A DNA stretch of 35,727 nucleotides, from positions 1-35,727 of the forward strand of contig PXRM01000006.1 of NCBI GenBank assembly GCA_003020985.1, given 5' to 3'. Source of the DNA: Halobacteriales archaeon QS_4_70_19. Lineage in GTDB: Archaea; Halobacteriota; Halobacteria; Halobacteriales; Haloarculaceae. The notes under the pieces were generated by a model. That model was not told where the DNA came from. It ran no database searches and saw nothing but the letters and a program-made list of their open reading frames with translations. Positions 1-6,956 of this stretch are shown piece after piece (position 1 is the stretch's first letter; every line of letters starts with the position of its first letter). A program made the translations under genes and the position numbers.

Positions 1-50
1 CCCCTTCATCCGCCCCCCTTCATCCGCCCCCCTTCATCCGCCCCCCTTCA
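1..50. repeat. 14-bp tandem repeat array (about 3.6 copies)
   Basis: Three exact copies of CCCCTTCATCCGCC plus a partial fourth, truncated by the window edge, so the array may continue to the left. On the minus strand each unit reads GGCGGATGAAGGGG. Its GAAGGGG part matches the G-string half of the archaeal origin recognition box. The array lies about 300 bases before a probable oapA gene, a gene normally found beside oriC. An origin-edge iteron array is an inference; a simple minisatellite is the alternative. Confidence 0.85.
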
Positions 51-244
51 GACAGCGAGAGAATCCCGACCTGAAGGCCAGGTGTGAATTCCGAGAGGTC
101 CCGCTCCGACTCGTGGAGAGTCACCTCGAGAGAAGGACCGAGCCAAGGAGAGAGGATCGCCTCGAAATTGTCCTGTATGTGATACACACCTCGGATGACG
201 TGCGTCAGACGGCCGTTTTCGGCATCGAGACGGCCGTATTCGTC
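20..244 (-). pseudogene. truncated open frame, unknown family
   Basis: On the minus strand a frame with protein-like composition runs from just after a TAA near 245 to a TGA at 20-22. It includes HVIRGVYHIQ, SPWLGPSLEVTLHESE and DLSEFTPGLQVGILSLSE. There is no convincing start codon, and its last codons run into the 14-base repeats. The mix of hydrophobic and acidic residues is more protein-like than a chance frame. I do not recognise the family. It is most simply the 3' remnant of a gene decayed beside the origin region, but a chance frame cannot be excluded. Nothing else is seen between 51 and 343 apart from a TATA-like cttaagt near 283. Confidence 0.3.
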
Positions 245-343
245 ACGTAATTATCTGATTGGATATGTATGTCTGACGCAGACTTAAGTGGTTCGGGTTC
301 GGCAGTTGCGGCAGAGCGCCCCGGTCCATCGAGGCCAGGGTGC

Positions 344-348
344 GGGAG
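344..348 (+). promoter_or_regulatory. Shine-Dalgarno that sets the oapA start
   Basis: GGAGG ends six bases before the ATG at 355 and lies downstream of the alternative in-frame GTG at 340, so it favours the ATG. A TATA-like cttaagt near 283 would give a short leader, consistent with leadered translation. Confidence 0.65.
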
Positions 349-354
349 GATAGG

Positions 355-2430
355 ATGGGTCTGCTCACAAGCATCAGATCGAGCATTTCGGAGCTCTTCG
401 CGGCCAACGAGCCGAAGCGAATCGGCATTTACGGTCCCCCCAATGCGGGGAAGTGTCTCGCCGCGGGAGAGTCGATAATGCTCGCCGACGGAACGCATCG
501 TCGAATCGAGGACATCTTCGAGTCCGTGGCGGAGACGGATCCGACAGATGTCAGTGACGAACCGGACGAGAAGTGGCTGGAATGTGACGGCGATGTCCGT
601 GTTCCGGCGCTCGGACCGGACCTGAGCGTCGAACCGAGTCCAGTCTCTCACGTCTTCCGGCAGCGATACGCCGGCCCGATGTACCGGGTTCGGACGGCGA
701 AGGGACGCGAAGTGACGGTGAGCCCGAAGCATCCGTTTATCGCTGTAACGAGCGACGGGGCCGAGCAGTTGACGGCCGCCGAACTGGAGCCGGGGACGCA
801 GGTCGCACACCTGTCGAGTTTCACGCCCGAACCCAGTGACTGGACGCTGCCGGACACGCCGGAACTCGTGGCCGACGGCGGGACTGCTACCGCCGAGAAC
901 GGTTCCAGTCCCGGATTCGAGGGAGAACTCGTCACCTGCAAAGCAACGCATCACGACCCGAAGTCGATCGTTCCGCTCTCGCTGGACGCGGAAGTGGCCA
1001 GGTTCCTCGCACTGACGATCGGTGAGGCACAGCACAAGGAGACGTTCGTCGCCTTCGCGAACGAGAACGAACGGTTCCGGACGGCGTTCCGGACGACGGT
1101 CGAACGCTTCGGGGTCGATACGACGACCTACGACTACGAGGACAAGACCCCCATCGTTCGGGTCAATTCGAAGGCACTGGTGGAACACCTCCGGCGGCTG
1201 GATTGCCCACCGGCCCCATCCGCAGCAAAGCGCGTCCCGGAGCCGGTGCTCCGTGCCGACGACGACATCGTCGCCGAGTTCCTCCGAACGCTGTTCGACT
1301 GCGAGGGAAGCGTTCAGGGAGCCGACGGGGCCGAACGTGGCCGGTACGTCACGATCTCCAGCGCGAGTCGCGAGCTACTCGTCGGTGTCCAGACGCTGCT
1401 GGTCCGGTTCGACATCGTGGGTAAACTCCGGCGGAAACGGCACGACGGCAAGACGTACCACGAACTCTGCATCGGCCGGAGTGACCAACACCGCCGCTTC
1501 CGGGATGCGGTCGGTTTCGGTATCGACCGGAAGGCCGACCGTCTGGATTCGCTGTGCGAGGCCGAGTCGAGTCCGACGACCCACACGCTCCCGCTGATGG
1601 AGCGGTTCGAAACGCTCCGGACGGACCTTGGGTTGACGCAGGCGGAGTTCTACGGCGACAGCAAGCACGTCGCCCGGATGCGACGACGAAACAGCATCAG
1701 TCAGGACCGGATCGAGTCGATGGCCGGCTCGCTCCCCTCGACCGAGGCGTTCGACCTCGTCCATCGGTTCGCCGGGGCGGACGTGACCTGGGACGCGGTG
1801 ACGGAAATCGAGCGCATCGAGTACGACGGATACATCTACGACCTGACGGTTCCGGGGGAGCACACGTTCGCGACCGCTGACGGGTTGGTCGTTCATAACA
1901 CCACCCTCGCGAACCGTATCGCCCGTGATTGGACGGGCGACGCGGTCGGTCCGGAGAGCCATGTACCGCACGAGACGCGCCGGGCGCGTCGGAAAGAGAA
2001 CGTCGAGATCAAGCGCAACGGGAGCTCGGTGAACATCGACATCGTGGACACGCCCGGCGTGACCACCAAGGTCGACTACACGGAGTTCCTGGAGCACGAC
2101 ATCGAGGAGGACGACGCCATCAGACGGTCGCGCGAGGCGACCGAGGGCGTCGCCGAGGCGATGCACTGGCTCCGGGAGGACGTCGACGGCGTCATCTACG
2201 TGCTGGACGCCACGACCGATCCGTTCACGCAGGTCAACACGATGCTGATCGGCATCATCGAGAGCCAGGACCTGCCGGTGTTGATCTTCGCGAACAAGAT
2301 CGACCTGGAGGACGCCTCAGTGCAGCGGATTCGGAACGCGTTCCCACAGCACGAGACCGTCCCGCTGTCCGCCCTCGAGGGGGACAACATGGACGAGGTC
2401 TACGACAAGATCGCGGAGTACTTCGGGTGA
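355..2430 (+). CDS. oapA: Era-like GTPase OapA interrupted by an intein
   Basis: Precursor of 691 residues. Removing residues 34-515 leaves a 209-residue Era-like GTPase with the P-loop GPPNAGK/TT, the G3 motif DTPG (in DIVDTPGVTTK) and the G4 motif NKID (FANKIDLE). The family is highly conserved in haloarchaea, where it is annotated as origin-associated GTP-binding protein OapA because it sits beside orc1 and oriC; its biochemical role is not settled. ATG 355 is chosen over GTG 340 because of the Shine-Dalgarno at 344. oapB follows after 4 bases, with its ribosome site overlapping this stop codon, so the two are probably coupled. The intein splits Walker A between Lys and Thr, so the unspliced precursor should not bind GTP. 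Confidence 0.88.
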   Translation: MGLLTSIRSSISELFAANEPKRIGIYGPPNAGKCLAAGESIMLADGTHRRIEDIFESVAETDPTDVSDEPDEKWLECDGDVRVPALGPDLSVEPSPVSHVFRQRYAGPMYRVRTAKGREVTVSPKHPFIAVTSDGAEQLTAAELEPGTQVAHLSSFTPEPSDWTLPDTPELVADGGTATAENGSSPGFEGELVTCKATHHDPKSIVPLSLDAEVARFLALTIGEAQHKETFVAFANENERFRTAFRTTVERFGVDTTTYDYEDKTPIVRVNSKALVEHLRRLDCPPAPSAAKRVPEPVLRADDDIVAEFLRTLFDCEGSVQGADGAERGRYVTISSASRELLVGVQTLLVRFDIVGKLRRKRHDGKTYHELCIGRSDQHRRFRDAVGFGIDRKADRLDSLCEAESSPTTHTLPLMERFETLRTDLGLTQAEFYGDSKHVARMRRRNSISQDRIESMAGSLPSTEAFDLVHRFAGADVTWDAVTEIERIEYDGYIYDLTVPGEHTFATADGLVVHNTTLANRIARDWTGDAVGPESHVPHETRRARRKENVEIKRNGSSVNIDIVDTPGVTTKVDYTEFLEHDIEEDDAIRRSREATEGVAEAMHWLREDVDGVIYVLDATTDPFTQVNTMLIGIIESQDLPVLIFANKIDLEDASVQRIRNAFPQHETVPLSALEGDNMDEVYDKIAEYFG
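454..1899 (+). other. Intein with LAGLIDADG-type homing endonuclease domain
   Basis: In-frame insertion of 482 residues in oapA. The N-terminal splice block is CLAAGESIMLADG (Cys1). Block B is VTVSPKHPFIAV, with the expected Thr and His. The C-terminal blocks are YDLTVPGEHTFATADG and LVVHN, ending His-Asn before extein Thr+1. Between them are two LAGLIDADG-like helices, FLALTIGEA (precursor residues about 217-225) and FLRTLFDCEGSV (about 309-320). The acidic positions are both Glu where Asp is usual in the second helix, so endonuclease activity is uncertain. A helical basic segment near LTQAEFYGDSKHVARMRRR may bind DNA. All splicing residues are present, so protein splicing is expected. Confidence 0.92.
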
Positions 2431-2434
2431 TAGG

Positions 2435-2842
2435 ATGGCAGAACTGACAACCGGCGACGACGGAAACGCACCCCTCGACGGCGTCCAGATCGACCTGATC
2501 AGCGCCGAGCGGATGGAGGGGCTGCGGACGATGGAGAAGATCCGGATGATCTTGGACGGTGTCCGAGACGGCAACATCGTCATCCTCGAGCGCGGGCTCG
2601 ACCCGGACGAGGAGTCGAAGCTCATCGAGGTGACGATGGGCGAGATCCAGCCGGACGGTGACGGCTTCACCGGGATCGAGATCGAGACGTATCCCGGTGG
2701 CACCCGGAACGAGTCCGGGCTGCTGGGCCGCGTCCTCGGCAAGGGCGAGGAGTCGAAGCTGACCGTCATCGGCCCCGCCAACCGCATCGAGACGCTCCAT
2801 AAGGACGAGAACTTCATCCGGACGCTCATCCGGCGGCGCTGA
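2435..2842 (+). CDS. oapB: DUF2073 protein OapB
   Basis: A 135-residue acidic protein of the archaeal DUF2073 type, with conserved stretches GVQIDLISAERM, MEKIRMILDGVRDG, IEIETYP and LTVIGPANRIETLHKDENF. It has no membrane segments or obvious catalytic motif. In haloarchaea this gene follows the Era-like GTPase beside oriC and is annotated OapB; its function is unknown. The start is supported by GGTGA, overlapping the oapA stop codon five bases before ATG 2435. Translational coupling suggests stoichiometric production with OapA. The family call is secure; a role at the origin is inferred from location only. Confidence 0.85.
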   Translation: MAELTTGDDGNAPLDGVQIDLISAERMEGLRTMEKIRMILDGVRDGNIVILERGLDPDEESKLIEVTMGEIQPDGDGFTGIEIETYPGGTRNESGLLGRVLGKGEESKLTVIGPANRIETLHKDENFIRTLIRRR

Positions 2843-2907
2843 CGACGCGCCGAAACAGGGACACGAACTGACCACACGACGACACGGGCCACGACACGCC
2901 ACGACCG

Positions 2908-3840
2908 ATGCCACATCAGTGTACCACGTGCGGGCACGTCTTCGACGACGGCTCGAAGGAGATGCTCAGCGGCTGCCCGGACTGTGGCGGGAACACGTTC
3001 CAGTTCCATCCGAAGGGTACCGAGATACCCGAGACCCCACCGGATGCCGAGCCGCCGGAACCGGAGGGGTCGACGGCCGCCAACACGGTCGGGCGGGCCG
3101 CCACCAAGGTCCGTGACTTCGTGTCGAGCGACAGCGGCACCGGCGCCGACTCGACGGCGGGTGCCCCCGAACGCCCACCGGCCGACCCGGGCCGTGTCGG
3201 CGACCCGGCTGCCAGCGGGAGCGTTGATGGCGGCGGGGACGGCACCGGCACTGCCGGCGCCGGGTCTGGCACCGGGTCCACGCCGGACCCGAACGCCACT
3301 TGGCCCAGCGAGCAGGAGGGCCAGGACCGGAACCAGGACTCGGAGCTCGAACCCGACGACGATGGCATCATTGATGCTGATGCCCGGGAGGCCGCCCGTG
3401 CCGTGTCGGAGGCGGACGAGGCCGACACGACGGATGCGCCGGCCGAGATGGGTGACTCCGCTCAGAGGGACGAACTCGCCCAGCCGGGCGAGCCCCCCCA
3501 GATGGACGGGCCCACCCGGACGGACGAGCCGGACGGGGCCGACGGCGTGGGACCGGTAGCCAGCACGGAGCACGGTGGGGCCGCCGGTCGGCCGACCGGC
3601 GGCCCGTCCGAGGGGCGGGTCGTCAGCGAACCGGACGACGACCACCCCGACATCGCCGAACTCCGCGAGCAACTCAACGACCAGTTCGAGTCGATCAAGA
3701 TTCTCGAACCGGGGCAGTACGAGCTCAACCTGATGGAGCTGTACGATCGCGAGGAGTACATCATCGCGCTTCAGGAGAACGGTCGCTATGTCATCCAGGT
3801 CCCCGAGCAGTGGCTGGGTGACCAGCCCGGGGACGCATAG
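2908..3840 (+). CDS. oapC: Zinc-ribbon protein OapC
   Basis: 310 residues. The N-terminus has a four-Cys zinc ribbon (CTTCGHVFDD and CPDCGGNTFQF, residues about 5-30). A roughly 190-residue linker rich in Asp, Glu, Gly, Pro and Thr is probably disordered. A conserved C-terminal domain of about 80 residues contains IAELREQLNDQFESIKI, GQYELNLMELYDREEYI and YVIQVPEQWLG. This matches the third member of the oap cluster (OapC-like). It starts 66 bases after oapB in the same direction, probably in one transcript. The ribbon suggests nucleic-acid or protein binding, but no activity can be read from the sequence. Confidence 0.8.
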   Translation: MPHQCTTCGHVFDDGSKEMLSGCPDCGGNTFQFHPKGTEIPETPPDAEPPEPEGSTAANTVGRAATKVRDFVSSDSGTGADSTAGAPERPPADPGRVGDPAASGSVDGGGDGTGTAGAGSGTGSTPDPNATWPSEQEGQDRNQDSELEPDDDGIIDADAREAARAVSEADEADTTDAPAEMGDSAQRDELAQPGEPPQMDGPTRTDEPDGADGVGPVASTEHGGAAGRPTGGPSEGRVVSEPDDDHPDIAELREQLNDQFESIKILEPGQYELNLMELYDREEYIIALQENGRYVIQVPEQWLGDQPGDA

Positions 3841-3863
3841 GATTTCCCACCCTGGCTCTGGCC

Positions 3864-3885
3864 GACCCCTTCATTTCCGATGGAG
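3864..3885 (-). other. ORB-like origin recognition box
   Basis: On the minus strand: CTCCATCGGAAATGAAGGGG followed by TC. The archaeal ORB consensus as I recall it is CTCCAGTGGAAACGAAGGGG; only three positions differ and the diagnostic G-string is present. It lies in non-coding DNA just after oapC. An Orc1/Cdc6 binding site is an inference. Confidence 0.5.
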
Positions 3886-3979
3886 AATGCTGTATGGTGT
3901 ATTCTCAGCCGGATTCGACGTAGAACATCCACTCTATCGTGAAACAGGCCACTTCATTCGATTTTAGGAAGTGCATAAC

Positions 3980-4141
3980 ATGAAGGCCTCAATTTCTAGT
4001 CGAGCCTCGTCGTGGGGGGACGATGCCGAACCGGGAGAGCTGAATCCGAAGAAAGAGGGGGAAACCAGCCCTCCCGTCGAGTGTGGCATCCCGCCCGCCT
4101 CGCCCGGTGCCGGTTCTCGTGGTCCTCCTGCTGTCCAGTAG
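3980..4141 (+). CDS. possible 53-residue ORF, unknown
   Basis: ATG 3980 to TAG 4139-4141 encodes 53 residues, beginning MKASISSRASSWGDDAEPGE and continuing NPKKEGETSPPVECGIPP. Codon use is less G/C-biased than in its neighbours, and a weak TATA-like gattttagg lies about 18 bases upstream. I do not recognise it. The Pro/Ser/Glu-rich sequence could be a remnant of a larger gene. If the MATE gene starts at ATG 4203 the two do not overlap. The rest of 3841-4202 holds the ORB-like box and AT-richer DNA with no other gene seen. Confidence 0.22.
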   Translation: MKASISSRASSWGDDAEPGELNPKKEGETSPPVECGIPPASPGAGSRGPPAVQ

Positions 4142-4202
4142 CAGTCTGGCCTACATCGCGACGCTCCTGGAAACGGCAGGAACGCGCCTCCGCCGGGCGG
4201 CG

Positions 4203-5633
4203 ATGCGGTTCCCCGCACTCCTGGCTCGGCTCGGCCTCGTCGAGCGCGACCGGGCGGACCGGGCGTTCGACCTCGCGTTGCCGGTGATGGTCACGGGCGG
4301 ACTGCGGGTCGCACTGCGGGTCTCGGACTTCGTCTTCGTCGGCCTCGCGACGGGTGCGGTCGGAATCGCGGCGCTCGAACTCGGCTTCCAGTACTACTTC
4401 GTCGCGTTCGGGCTGTCGCTCGCGCTCACCTCGGGGACGATCAGCGTGGTCTCGCGGCTGACGGGCGCCGGCGAACCTGCCCGAGCGGACCTGGCGGTGA
4501 AACAGTCCGTGTGGCTGGCGCTCGCCATCGCGCTCCCGCTGACGGTCGTCTCGTGGGTGTACGCCCGGCCGCTGCTGGATCTCCTGACGCCCGACGCCGA
4601 GGCCGCCCGCATCGGTGCGGCCTACCTCCGCATCGTGATGCTATCGATGGTCCCCCGCTTCTGGTCGATGATCGCTGCGCGAGCGCTCGCCGGCGTCGGC
4701 GACACCCGGACCCCGATGTACGTCCGGCTCCTCACCCTCCCGACCAACATCGCCCTGAACGCCGTTCTCGTGTTCGGGCTGGGCCCCGCCCCACGGCTGG
4801 AGGTAGTGGGGGCGGCCATCGCAACCGTCGTCGCGAACACCGCTGGCGCGGCCGTCTTCGTCGCCATCTTCCTCTCCGGGCGCTGGCCCGTCCGACTCCG
4901 GGTGGGCGGGCCGCAGTTCGACGCCGGACTCGCCGCAGAGATCGTCCGCGTCGCCACCCCGCTCGCGGGGACCCGGCTCGCCCGCACGTTCGGACGGTTC
5001 CCGTTCCTGTTCGTGCTGGGCGTCCTCGGGACGCCGTACGTCGCGGCGTACGCCGTCGGGCGCCGGGTGGTCCTGTTCGCGCTGATGCCGGCGTGGGGGT
5101 ACGCGACCGCCGCGAGCACGCTCGTCGGGCAGGCGGTCGGCAGCGGTGACGAGGACGGGGCCACGCGCGACGGCTGGGCGACCGTCCGCGTCGCGCTGGC
5201 CACGCAACTGCTCGTCGCGGTCCTGCTCGCCGCCCTCGCCGCGCCGATCGCGACGCTGTTCGGCACCGAGAACGTGGCCCTCACCGCGGAGTTCGTCCGC
5301 GTGTTCGCGCTCGGCGTCGCCGGGTTCGCAGTCTCCCGCACCACCCGCGGCGCACTCCGCGGTGCCGGCGACACGCGCTGGCCGTTCTACGGGACCATCC
5401 TGGGAACCTACCTCCTGCGGCTCCCGCTGGCCTTCCTCGCGCTCCCGGTCGGCTACGCGGTCACGCTGGGGCCGCTGTCACTCGCCCCGGGCCGGGGGCT
5501 CGGCGTCGTCGCGATCTACGCTGCCGTCCTCATCGACTTCTACGCCAAGGCCGGCGTCAACGCCGCCCGCTTCGCGACCGGCCGCTGGAAGGCCATCGCC
5601 CGTGCGGCCGCCGTGAGTGCGGGGGGAGACTGA
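4203..5633 (+). CDS. MATE family efflux transporter
   Basis: Multidrug/organic cation exporter of the MATE family, 476 residues from ATG 4203. It shows the expected dozen hydrophobic segments in two related halves. Family-typical parts are LPVMVTGGLRVALRVSDFVF in the first helix, ISVVSRLTGAGE, ALAGVGDTRTPMYV before helix 6 and ALRGAGDTRWPFYG at the matching point of the second half. An in-frame GTG at 4083 would add 40 residues including a hydrophobic run. I prefer ATG 4203 because MRFPALLARLGL resembles usual starts of this subfamily and the upstream stretch may belong to another small frame. It probably works as a cation-driven antiporter in the cytoplasmic membrane; the substrate is unknown. 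No operon partner. Confidence 0.85.
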   Translation: MRFPALLARLGLVERDRADRAFDLALPVMVTGGLRVALRVSDFVFVGLATGAVGIAALELGFQYYFVAFGLSLALTSGTISVVSRLTGAGEPARADLAVKQSVWLALAIALPLTVVSWVYARPLLDLLTPDAEAARIGAAYLRIVMLSMVPRFWSMIAARALAGVGDTRTPMYVRLLTLPTNIALNAVLVFGLGPAPRLEVVGAAIATVVANTAGAAVFVAIFLSGRWPVRLRVGGPQFDAGLAAEIVRVATPLAGTRLARTFGRFPFLFVLGVLGTPYVAAYAVGRRVVLFALMPAWGYATAASTLVGQAVGSGDEDGATRDGWATVRVALATQLLVAVLLAALAAPIATLFGTENVALTAEFVRVFALGVAGFAVSRTTRGALRGAGDTRWPFYGTILGTYLLRLPLAFLALPVGYAVTLGPLSLAPGRGLGVVAIYAAVLIDFYAKAGVNAARFATGRWKAIARAAAVSAGGD

Positions 5634-5698
5634 CCCCAGAACGGAGATAGAGAACGCGAACACTGGGAACACTCGAATTTAGTCAAAAACGACCCCGA

Positions 5699-5911
5699 TC
5701 ATCGAACTATCGAACGTCGACGCCAGTTATTCCACTCGACCACCGCCGCCGCCTCCACGACGAGGTCCGGGTGGATGAGTCGGGAGGCCGCGACCGTCGT
5801 CGTCGGTGGCGGTCGTCCCGGCGACCGAGACACGGCCGTCGGCGCGGACGGCTCGCGAGTACCCTACGGTCGACTCTCACTCGTCCCCGAGGAGACACGT
5901 CTCCGGGCCAT
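5699..5911 (-). pseudogene. RidA (YjgF) family remnant
   Basis: On the minus strand ATG 5909-5911 opens MARRRVSSGTSES and soon stops. In a shifted frame the sequence continues VGYSRAVRADGRVSVAGTTA, a clear RidA N-terminus. A third frame gives AASRLIHPDLVVEAAAVVEW, the RidA C-terminal strand, ending at TGA 5699-5701. Intact RidA-like enamine/imine deaminases have about 125-130 residues; only about 70 codons remain, so the middle is deleted and there are two frame changes. The gene is dead. Just upstream, at 5941-5982, the motif gacgtgtg is repeated three times; no other gene is seen in 5634-6173. Confidence 0.7.
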
Positions 5912-6058
5912 ATCGGTTCCTCCGACGCCAGCATGGTAACGTTCCCGACGTGTGGCTCCTGACGTGTGCTTCCCGACGTGTGCCCGACCCGACAGCTCCC
6001 CGACCGCCCCGGCGTGTGACCTGATAGAACCCCCCTGTTTCGCGTGGAGAACGGGCCA

Positions 6059-6066
6059 TTTATAAG
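6059..6066 (+). promoter_or_regulatory. TATA element upstream of the SRPBCC remnant
   Basis: TTTATAAG in AT-richer DNA is a good archaeal TATA match. Transcription would start near 6088, giving a leader of roughly 85 bases before the ATG at 6174. It may instead be a relic of a lost gene. Confidence 0.45.
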
Positions 6067-6173
6067 AAAACAACGGGCTGTCCGCGATCTGTCCGCCGTG
6101 CGTCAGACGGCCGCAGTGGGTGCGAGCACGTCTCGGGCGGTGTGTAAGCTCCGAGAGCGCGTTCCGGAAACCC

Positions 6174-6715
6174 ATGAACCACATCGAAACCCGTATCGAC
6201 ATCGACGCACCCGCCGCGAGCGTCTGGGCAACCCTGACCGGTTTCGAGGCGTACCCGGAGTGGAACCCGCGCTCGCGCATCACGGGTGTTGCAGCCCCGG
6301 GCGAGCGACTCGTCGTCGCCCCCGGCCCCGACGCCGAGGGGATGCCGACCTTCCGGCCCCGCGTGCTGGCTGCCGGTCCGACTACGCCGGCGGACGGACT
6401 GATGAGGCCCCCGACGCGGGCTTCGAGTTCCGCTGGCTGAGGCACCTGTGGATGCGCGAGCTCTTCGACGGCGAGCACTCCTTCCGGGTCGAGTCGCTGG
6501 GGGAGGGTCGGTCCCGGCTGATCCAGTCCGAGTCGTTGGGGGAGGGTCGGTCCCGGCTGATCCAGTCCGAGTCGTTCTCGGGGCTGCTCGCGGGGCTACT
6601 GCTCCGGCGCTACGGTGCCGACACGGAAGCCGGCTTCCAAGCCGTCAACGAGGCCCTGAAGACCCGCTCGGAGACGCTGACCGCGACGGTCGACGCCGAT
6701 TCCGTCGCCGCGTAG
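6174..6715 (+). pseudogene. SRPBCC-domain protein, frameshifted
   Basis: From ATG 6174 the frame gives an SRPBCC (START/polyketide cyclase-like) N-terminus: NHIETRIDIDAPAASVWATL and FEAYPEWNPRSRITG. Around 6374 the homology moves to another frame, continuing with DAGFEFRWLRHLWM, LFDGEHSFRVE, SFSGLLAGLLLRRYGADTEA and VNEALKTRSE to the stop at 6713-6715. The upstream frame terminates at about 6440. The shift equals a loss of one base or a gain of two. The second part also carries an in-frame 39-base tandem duplication not expected in the family. Members bind hydrophobic ligands and are about 145-160 residues long. This copy is probably inactive unless the frameshift is a sequencing error. Confidence 0.75.
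6491..6568 (+). repeat. 39-bp tandem duplication
   Basis: Two adjacent 39-base copies differ at one base and encode ESLGEGRSRLIQS twice in the SRPBCC remnant. Their length is a multiple of three, so the duplication keeps the local frame. Confidence 0.9.
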
Positions 6716-6830
6716 TCAGGCGCTGTCGCTGCGTAGTCACGTGATGTGGCCCGGCAGTCTCGCCTCTCGGGGGGTCGCTGGACGCCGGGACGAGCCGAGG
6801 GGCGTCGATGGCGCCCGCGAACTGAAGTTG

Positions 6831-6836
6831 TTAAAT
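6831..6836 (+). promoter_or_regulatory. TATA element of the 6860 gene
   Basis: TTAAAT centred about 26 bases before ATG 6860 fits a leaderless haloarchaeal promoter and supports that start against longer upstream frames. Confidence 0.65.
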
Positions 6837-6859
6837 GGGGCCCGGACACAGACCCACCA

Positions 6860-6955
6860 ATGAGCGATGCGACGAAGATCGTCATGGGCACCATCGGCGC
6901 CTCGGCGTTCCTCGCGATAGTGGCGGTGCTCTACGTCGTTCTCTACATGGCCTGA
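6860..6955 (+). CDS. 31-residue single-pass membrane peptide
   Basis: MSDATKIVMGTIGASAFLAI continuing VAVLYVVLYMA: a short polar N-terminus followed by one hydrophobic helix reaching almost to the C-terminus. The start follows a well-placed TATA element, giving a leaderless message. The next gene begins one base after this stop codon, so the two are co-transcribed and translation of the second is probably coupled. I believe similar tiny membrane proteins occur in other haloarchaea, but its function is unknown. It would insert with the N-terminus in the cytoplasm or outside; the sequence does not decide this. Confidence 0.7.
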   Translation: MSDATKIVMGTIGASAFLAIVAVLYVVLYMA

Positions 6956-6956
6956 C

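Noticed and set aside
199..6113. A 17-base sequence (cgtgcgtcagacggccg) occurs at 199-215 and again at 6097-6113.
   Set aside because: No longer homology around either copy and no inverted partner; in DNA this GC-rich one such match in 36 kb is compatible with chance.
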